NCBI GenBank assembly: GCA_963969595.1
Contig: OZ018408.1
Location: forward strand, 248,001-312,000
Source of the DNA: Neckera pumila
Lineage: Eukaryota; Streptophyta; Bryopsida; Hypnales; Neckeraceae
Reading direction: 5' to 3'
Length of the DNA: 64,000 bases
Position numbers and translations under genes: made by a program. Below are positions 57,710 through 64,000 of this stretch, in pieces. Below the pieces are notes generated by a model that was not told the origin of the DNA, searched no databases, and saw only the letters and a program-made list of their open reading frames with translations. Every line of letters starts with the position of its first letter. The first letter of the stretch is position 1.

Positions 57710-60700
57710 GGCTATGGAGCGTAATTAGCTTGGACTTCAGTCAATCAGGACCAGATGATTCGCAGGCCACCTGCACCGCGATCTAATTGCGCAGTAGAAC
57801 CATCACAAGCTAGGCACCATTCAATCTCTTCCCCGTTCTTTCTTGGCACGTGCTACAAGGCAAGAATGATCACAATCGCAATAGCACTCGATTCAGATCA
57901 CGTACAAGCGGCCATCAGCAGATTGTCTTTGCAATAGAAGTTGAGTCGACATAGCCCATATTTTCTTTCCGAATATGCGGGTACACGGTTCACGAAGAAT
58001 ATTACGAGCTCTTGCATCTTCATGAACAAGGAGCCGATTCACGAATTCGGAAGGTAATCCAACCCAGAAATTGATTAAACCATTTCTTCATCAAACCCTC
58101 AATTCTGAAGTCAGTCTTGCTCGAGCTGTTTCCAGGCAGCGCACTCCCGATTCCCTTGCAATAGCCGCTCGAAGATGACGATCACCTGCAAAATCATCTC
58201 GTGAGTGCTTTTCAAGAACCCTACCGCTCGCAGCTCTTCGGAATGATTGTTGCTTTCTACAAAAATAGTGATATGCGCACCAGTCGAGTGGTATGGATGA
58301 CGACATTGGCACTGCAAGAAAATTTACCACACAATTCTCTACGAAGTGCCACTAATCTGGTGATTGTTTCGTCAGAGACATATATTGTTGATTCTGGTAG
58401 AAGTGAGAAATAACATACATGCTGCCCGCTCGACACTTGCAAACTTGAGCCTTCAAAACGCACATTCCATTCAAAGCTTGTGAAGAAAAGTAATAACAGG
58501 ACGTAACCCCAAATCAGGCCCACATATATGACTGATGCAAGACGATGTTGCGTAATATGACAACCTGAGTAGATGCTGTTGCTGGTGAGGACTTCTGCGC
58601 ACCAAGTCCATCTCCACGAATTGAAGTCCTCAGTTCCGTCATTCTCCGTCACAGTGCGAGTTGAGCATCTGAGTGTGCTTTTCGGAGGTTCGATTGATCA
58701 ATATGGACACTCTGAAGCTCCAACCTCTGAATTGAGCTACTTGTCGCGGTCAAAAGAACCCTCACTAATATTGCCCATATTGGTTAATGAGCAAGGGCAG
58801 GCTAACTGTTGATGCATACAGAATTAAGCCTACGAAGCTAGCAACGTCGACGAGTGGTGGTACGAAATTTCGATTCAAATCTGTCTGTCGTTATCCATTT
58901 GACAGAGAATTAAATCGACGTTACGATCGAGCTCCACCATAAATGGCGCCTAAACCCTAAGCCACTCGTATACAATCTACTGTATGATCACATCCTAGCT
59001 AGCGATCCGGGCCTCCAGTGTGATCGAGTGACTGCAACGGTCGACACCGCTGCAGTGGGGGCCGGCCGGGATGTATGGAAAACTGGATCTTGGGAAGGGG
59101 TGCATGCTACGTTGCGAAACGACGCTAGTATAGTTTAATTTTCCTCGGCTGCAGCGCCCACTCAGCGATTGCAATAATCAGCATGCACACAGCTAAGTTA
59201 AGCTTATCAGTGTTGCTCCGCATGTCGAGGGATAGCGTCAAAGACCGAGAGCTGCCTGTGCATTATGCAAGACAGAGTCTTGTGGAAAAATTAAAAAATT
59301 AAAAAATTAAATTCTGAGATTATCTGCTGCTGAGATCCGATATTTACTTCTCATGAAACCGGCTCCTCAGTGGGACCGCCCGCAGTAACTGGGCTTGCAG
59401 ATCCTTTGCTTCACCTATGAAGACTCCGTCGGGGAAGGATAGTAATTCGGCAAATGCACCAGCTTGGTTGTCGTTCCTTTCATTTACCGGCGTGTCTGAT
59501 GATACTACCTCGGGGACTAATTGTGCAGTCACATGTGTTCTTCGGCCCGCTCTAGCTCCATTAGAGTAAGTTAGAGAGGTCATGGAGAGAATAATTCAAT
59601 CAATGAGAGTTTCAAAAATTGACAAGACTAAGGATTGTCAGTTACACTTGAATTTTGAGTCCAAGATACTCAGGAGAGAATAACGTGAACAACATTTTTG
59701 TCCTAGAGGCAATAAAAGTGCAAATTTTTGGAGTCCCTAGAATTTGTGTCAAGCCTTTCAAGTAACGATGAGCTTAATGCAAATTCAGGGGACCCTTTGA
59801 TTGAAAATACTCATAGCTAATCACAAATTTAAAAAATGCTCTCTTGCTATTTAGAAAATATACTAATAGCCTCTAAAGCAGTATCATCATACACTAGGTG
59901 TCCACTTTATATTACCTCCAAAGGTTGGTCTTTCAAAGACAAGCCATTAAGTTTGAGAGGTTTTGTCCAGGCCTCTCAATCCAAGTGTACAAGGGCCTTG
60001 GTAACCTTCTATTGTCACATTCATTGCCATACGATGTCTTGATAGTTGGAAATGAAGAGGGCTATAACATTTAGAGTCCCAATCCTATCCTTTCTTCTCT
60101 CTTTGAATGAGCCGTAGATTTTCAAGGATGTAATGGTTTTGATTTAGTTTAAAGGAGAGGGTTATGTTCAAACTTACCCACTTGGGCTTTCCTACTGTTT
60201 GTTTATTAAATGGCACATAACATGAAATCTGAAAGTCGTCCAATCAGCTGTGTCCACAACATGATTCTAATAAGTAATAAGTATCTTAGTTTGTGGCATT
60301 TGCAATTCGAGAGTCTGTCCTTAGAGAAGGTTAAGTGTAAATGATATTAACTGTAAGTAAACTAAGCCTACAGTCCCAGCAGCAGCAGGGGCTCCATTTT
60401 CTTCCAGGAAATCAGATGCCTCACTTCATTATTGATGGCCTTGGAATTGACAAACTCTAGACCTTCAGCAAATCATTGACGGAAACAGAAAGCTAACTTA
60501 CAAGAAGGAGCAAATGTAGGCATAGTTGAAGCGAACATGATTGAGCCGGTGGGTCCTCTAATTCCAAGCCTTTGTTGAATATTAACCCTTTTCCAATGTC
60601 CATAGTGCTCAATGTTCAATGTCCCAGAAACATAAGCTACGGCCCTTAGGGATATGGGTTGACAAAGCCGTAGTATTCAACTAATTAAAATGAGTGCACT

Positions 60701-62037
60701 GTTTCTCGCAGCTGAAATCAAGGTCCAGTCTAAGGTGTGGATCTGAACTGTCTTTACAGTCTTTGAGAGGAAATGCTTAATTAGCGCTATTGCTCTCTCT
60801 CATTTAGTAAATATTTATTGTCGTTTTGAGGAGCATATCTATTAGTTCCAGTTGTGTGTGTCCAAGCTTAAGTTACCACTTCAAGATGGCCCGCTCAATT
60901 CACTTGAAAGGAATTCACAGAGGACACTTGACAAGTTTACATGATAACAGAGTTTTTTTCATGCCAAATCCATGCCCACACACATGTACCATAAATACCC
61001 AAACAAGTGGAAGAACGTCCAGTACTACCTTATCATGCTGTACAACAAGGAGATTTTCAAGCGTGTTTGAATCATGCATTTCTAACCGCGGCAAAGCTTA
61101 ATAGAAAGTCCTTGAACATCAGTAGACTAACTACAAATTCAGTGTTCTCTCTAGACTGTTATAGATGTGCTGGCACTTTGTTTGGTGACTGCAAAAATCA
61201 TGAGTATGGGATTTTAGTTCTCCAGGGCCACTCAAATACCATCAGGCAGACCTCACTTTGAGCAGGGACAAGATGGCTTGGCTTGGCTTGCAAGGACAAA
61301 AGTTTAAAGACAATTTGTGTGCCTTGTGAAGTGGGGCGTACCCAACACACCATCACTTAAATCCAAACACAATGCTCCAATTAAGTGAAGTACTTGTAAA
61401 ATTAATGGCCAAACATGTCGAAACTTAGATGTGACTCAGTGAAACACAGTCAAGGAAGCCATCTTACGATAATATGAGTAGGAAAGTGACATCTCCTGAG
61501 AAACTAAGAGACTTCAAGGCTGTTCAGTATGATTCTGGTGGGTTGAGTACAATATTACCTTCTCCAAAATCAAGGAGGAAGCTTTGGTGAACCAAGAATA
61601 GATGCAAGCCTCGGAGTCTGTAAGGTGGACACTTTTCCATTGAATTCAGGCAGAACATTGTTAACAAGACCCCTTGGAGATTGGGATAATCTGTCCCAGC
61701 ATCCATGGGTGTGAATTCTGTTTAACCCTATAACGACCGGTCAACCAGTTTTGGGTCGAAATTGCCACATTTTCATTTGTAAGGTCAAATTAGTTGTGAA
61801 TTGGGAGACGGGCCAAAGGGGACGGATGTGGGGAATTCCCAACTCCACCCACAGGAACAAATCTCATCTACTAAAACACACCCATCATGGGGTCATTCCT
61901 AGATGTCCAAAATGAGCATTTTGTTGACAATAGATTGTTTTATCTTTACTATAGCTAGGCTTCTATGGTGACGAGGGCAATAATGCCTCTAGTCTAGCTA
62001 CTAACTCCAAAGCTGTGGCTATTGTAGTGTTCATACG
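57710..62037. other. Promoter of the receptor kinase and unassigned intergenic DNA
   Basis: 57710-59340 has gene-like base composition but only short frames. 59340-62037 shows no known protein motif. One candidate terminal exon is listed separately at 58111. At 61722 TTAACCCTATAACGACCGG is reminiscent of the TTAA-family terminus, with no partner end. Confidence 0.35.
58111..58256 (-). CDS. Candidate terminal exon of an unidentified gene
   Basis: After a good acceptor (TTTTTGTAG) the minus strand reads SNNHSEELRAVGFLKSTHEM followed by ILQVIVIFERLLQ and ends ECAAWKQLEQD with a stop. It looks like an amphipathic, protein-like C-terminus. I do not recognise the family. A donor-like AGCAT|GTATGT at about 58419 would not join it in frame without a stop. 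An alternative frame over the same DNA (58091-58330) is also open. Weak. Confidence 0.2.
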
Positions 62038-62960
62038 TTAACCTCTAAACGCCCAAACACCGTTTTTTGGCAACATAGCGATTTTGGGCAGCTCACTACG
62101 AATGGAGTTTTTATTTTTTTTCCTTGAAATTTTCACAAAACATTTTCCCAAGGAGTAGCTTTAAGGCCCAACAATTTTCATAAGTTTTGACTGCATGGTT
62201 AAAAAGTTATTGTATGATATGTGATTTTCAGTACTCAGCAGGCAACTCAAAAAATTTGTAAAAGATCACTTTTTAAGAAAATAAAAATCTGAAATTGGTT
62301 CTCTAGATTTATATATACATGCAAAGCTTTGAATCATTCCATTTTAATTAATGAGATGAAAATTATGAGGAGTTTTAGTTTGCGAGTAGTTATGGAATCT
62401 CTACTCTAAAATAAACTTTGAGGTCCTTTATTCAACTCAATTTTCAATATTTTTGAAAAAAAATAAAAACATTGGGTGTAGACAACATTACAACCATTGG
62501 GATTGGCATTTTTTAATTCTATAATTAAATTATTAACAATCTAGTGTTTTGAATCATTCTCTACTTCTTTCTACTTACTATTTTTTTCCTATATGTTGTA
62601 CAATTCCAAATGATCTGAAATTTTTCAGGCATATAGCCAACTTGACTTTAGAAATTAATCCAAAGAGTAACCACCATTTTGGACATTTTTTCATACAAAT
62701 GTGACCTTGTGAAGTGCAGCTGCCCGGATTTTCGCAGGGACAAAAAAAGGATTTTTCTTAATTCAAACACTAATATCTTGCAATCTGCTCGGTGGAAAAT
62801 TCTGAAATTTTTTCCACATCTTCTCAAACCAGTGCACTACAAGATCTTATGGTAACATGTGTCCAAAAATGTTTTTTTTCTAAAATTTGGTACTTGTATT
62901 AGAAATGGCAGTTTTAGAGCGTTTTGGGTGAAAACATAGTCAAGTGCATTTAGAGGTTAA
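62038..62960 (-). mobile_element. TTAA element, family B, copy 4
   Basis: Begins TTAACCTCTAAACGCCC and ends GCATTTAGAGGTTAA; the termini are complementary even where they differ from other copies (CTCTAAA / TTTAGAG). TTAA at 62038-62041 and 62957-62960; 923 bp. Interior as in 49877. Confidence 0.8.
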
Positions 62961-63468
62961 CTTCTAAAGTCATGAAGCCAATTTTCTGTCAAAAAACACT
63001 CAAAATTGCCTTTTTCAATGCAAGAAACAAAAATTTTAGACATTTGTTTTTCTTGCATAATCAACAATAGGATCTTGCACTAGACTAGTATGAAAATGTC
63101 TTGAAGAAATTTTAGCCCACAAAACAAGAAGCTACATGACTTTTACATCACTTATCCAAATGGAATGAATCAAATCTTTCCACACAGATCAAAAAATAAA
63201 AATAAAAATATTTTAAAAATTATTTCAAATTTTTTTGGGTTTTTTTGGTGCCCACCTTCGCTTCTTTTGGACTTATTATGGCATGACTTTTATTCCCAAG
63301 CATCAATTGAAATATAAATTATACTCTTCAAAAGTTAATCAGTTTTACTATCTCAAAAAAAAATTCAAAAAAAAATTCAAAAAAATTTCAAAAAATTGAG
63401 ATCATAAATACATGCTTGAAACTTTAAAAGTTCTTCTTGGGATTAGAGATTCATCCTTTAGAGCCTAA
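62957..63468 (-). mobile_element. TTAA element, family A, internally deleted, abutting the previous copy
   Basis: Begins at the same TTAA that closes the preceding element (TTAACTTCTAAAGTCATGAA), then GTCAAAAAACACTCAAAATTG as in other family A copies read backwards. It continues to the CATCAATTGAAATATAAATT and ATTGAGATCATA segment and fades at CCTTTAGAGCCTAA. About 512 bp, with roughly 400 bp of the middle missing. Confidence 0.6.
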
Positions 63469-63811
63469 ATATTTTCTTGAATTTTTGCACTTTTTTGCTT
63501 ATATTGTCATAAATACATGTTATTCACTTCAATTTCATCATATAAAAGTTTGTTTGTTTCTTTAAATGTGAAGCATTGGTTCGGATGAATGAAAAGTTCT
63601 GTGGTAAATCAAGCATTTGGAACCTCTCTAATCATTGTTTAGATTTTTGGACGTCAAAGCACTAAGGGATTAATTCTTGGAATCTAGATTATGTCCTTAG
63701 AATTGTTGATGAAGTTAATATTATGAAAAAACTCTAGCATAAAGCTTCCACTTCATATGAGCTTGCAAATGGCTCATTCTACTTCCTATCATTAGAGAAA
63801 ATTTTAGCCCA

Positions 63812-64000
63812 CAGGAGGGCCGTTCCAAGTTGACATGCCATGCTATTTCATGCATGGCCTGTCAACTTGGAAAGTGCCCTTGGTGAGCAGTCAAAGTGTA
63901 TGACTGCTCGCCGGAGCAATCAAATTTTGCAAATTTTTTTATTTTTTATTTAATTTTTTAAGATTAAATAATTATATATATATGTTTTTTTTTTTAGTTT
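63812..64000 (+). repeat. Dispersed repeat with conserved terminal hairpin, copy 2 (runs off the window)
   Basis: Matches 37594-37740. Here the hairpin is well preserved: CCAAGTTGACA (63825-63835) pairs perfectly with TGTCAACTTGG (63860-63870) and CCATGC with GCATGG. An AT-rich tail continues to the window end. Confidence 0.65.

Noticed and set aside
61722..61745. Another TTAA element starting TTAACCCTATAACGACCGG
   Set aside because: Only the first bases resemble the family; interior and opposite end do not match.
1..64000. CRISPR arrays, rRNA, tRNA genes, bacterial-type operons
   Set aside because: None found; introns, MITEs and gene families show a plant nuclear genome.

Overview
This is a gene-poor, AT-rich stretch of a land-plant nuclear genome. 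The gene types are plant-specific: a DYW-class pentatricopeptide repeat (PPR) protein, an OSB/PDF-type organellar DNA-binding motif, two DREB-type AP2 factors and an LRR receptor kinase. A captured piece of plastid ycf4 resembles, from memory, bryophyte or lycophyte ycf4 more than that of seed plants. I infer a seed-free plant (moss, lycophyte or fern) but cannot name the species.

Layout. 0.8-4.4 kb: two exons of an OSB-like gene, then an intact 903-aa DYW PPR gene, both on + and both of a kind that acts in organelles. 4.8-16 kb: no gene seen, a Stowaway-type element, a PIF/Harbinger-type element and AT-rich filler. 16.5-18 kb: DREB gene on - with TATA box and G-box. 18.7-52.5 kb: about 34 kb of transposon-derived DNA with no intact gene. 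53.3-54.0 kb: second DREB paralogue on +. 54.9-57.7 kb: five-exon LRR receptor-like kinase on - with a non-canonical catalytic loop; the exon chain joins to one 739-aa frame. 57.7-62 kb: no firm gene. 62-64 kb: more repeats.

The main discovery is a set of about ten non-autonomous elements with TTAA at both ends and inverted termini beginning CCCCTAAAG, the signature of piggyBac-type transposons. The window contains its own controls. A LINE fragment occurs twice; one copy carries a TTAA element and a TA element, while the other has the uninterrupted sites (one TTAA, one TA). A 747-bp foldback derivative is also inserted in one copy of another duplicated segment whose sister copy at 29.6 kb looks empty.

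Other striking features are a plastid ycf4 3' half nested inside two DNA-transposon layers (34.6-35.8 kb), a LINE relic hit by several DNA-transposon families with clean 9-bp or 3-bp target duplications, a near-palindromic 500-bp repeat, and six homogenised 303-bp units in the PPR gene.

I read everything by eye. Exon junctions and target duplications were checked base by base. Superfamily names rest on target-site length and termini, since no transposase gene was found.
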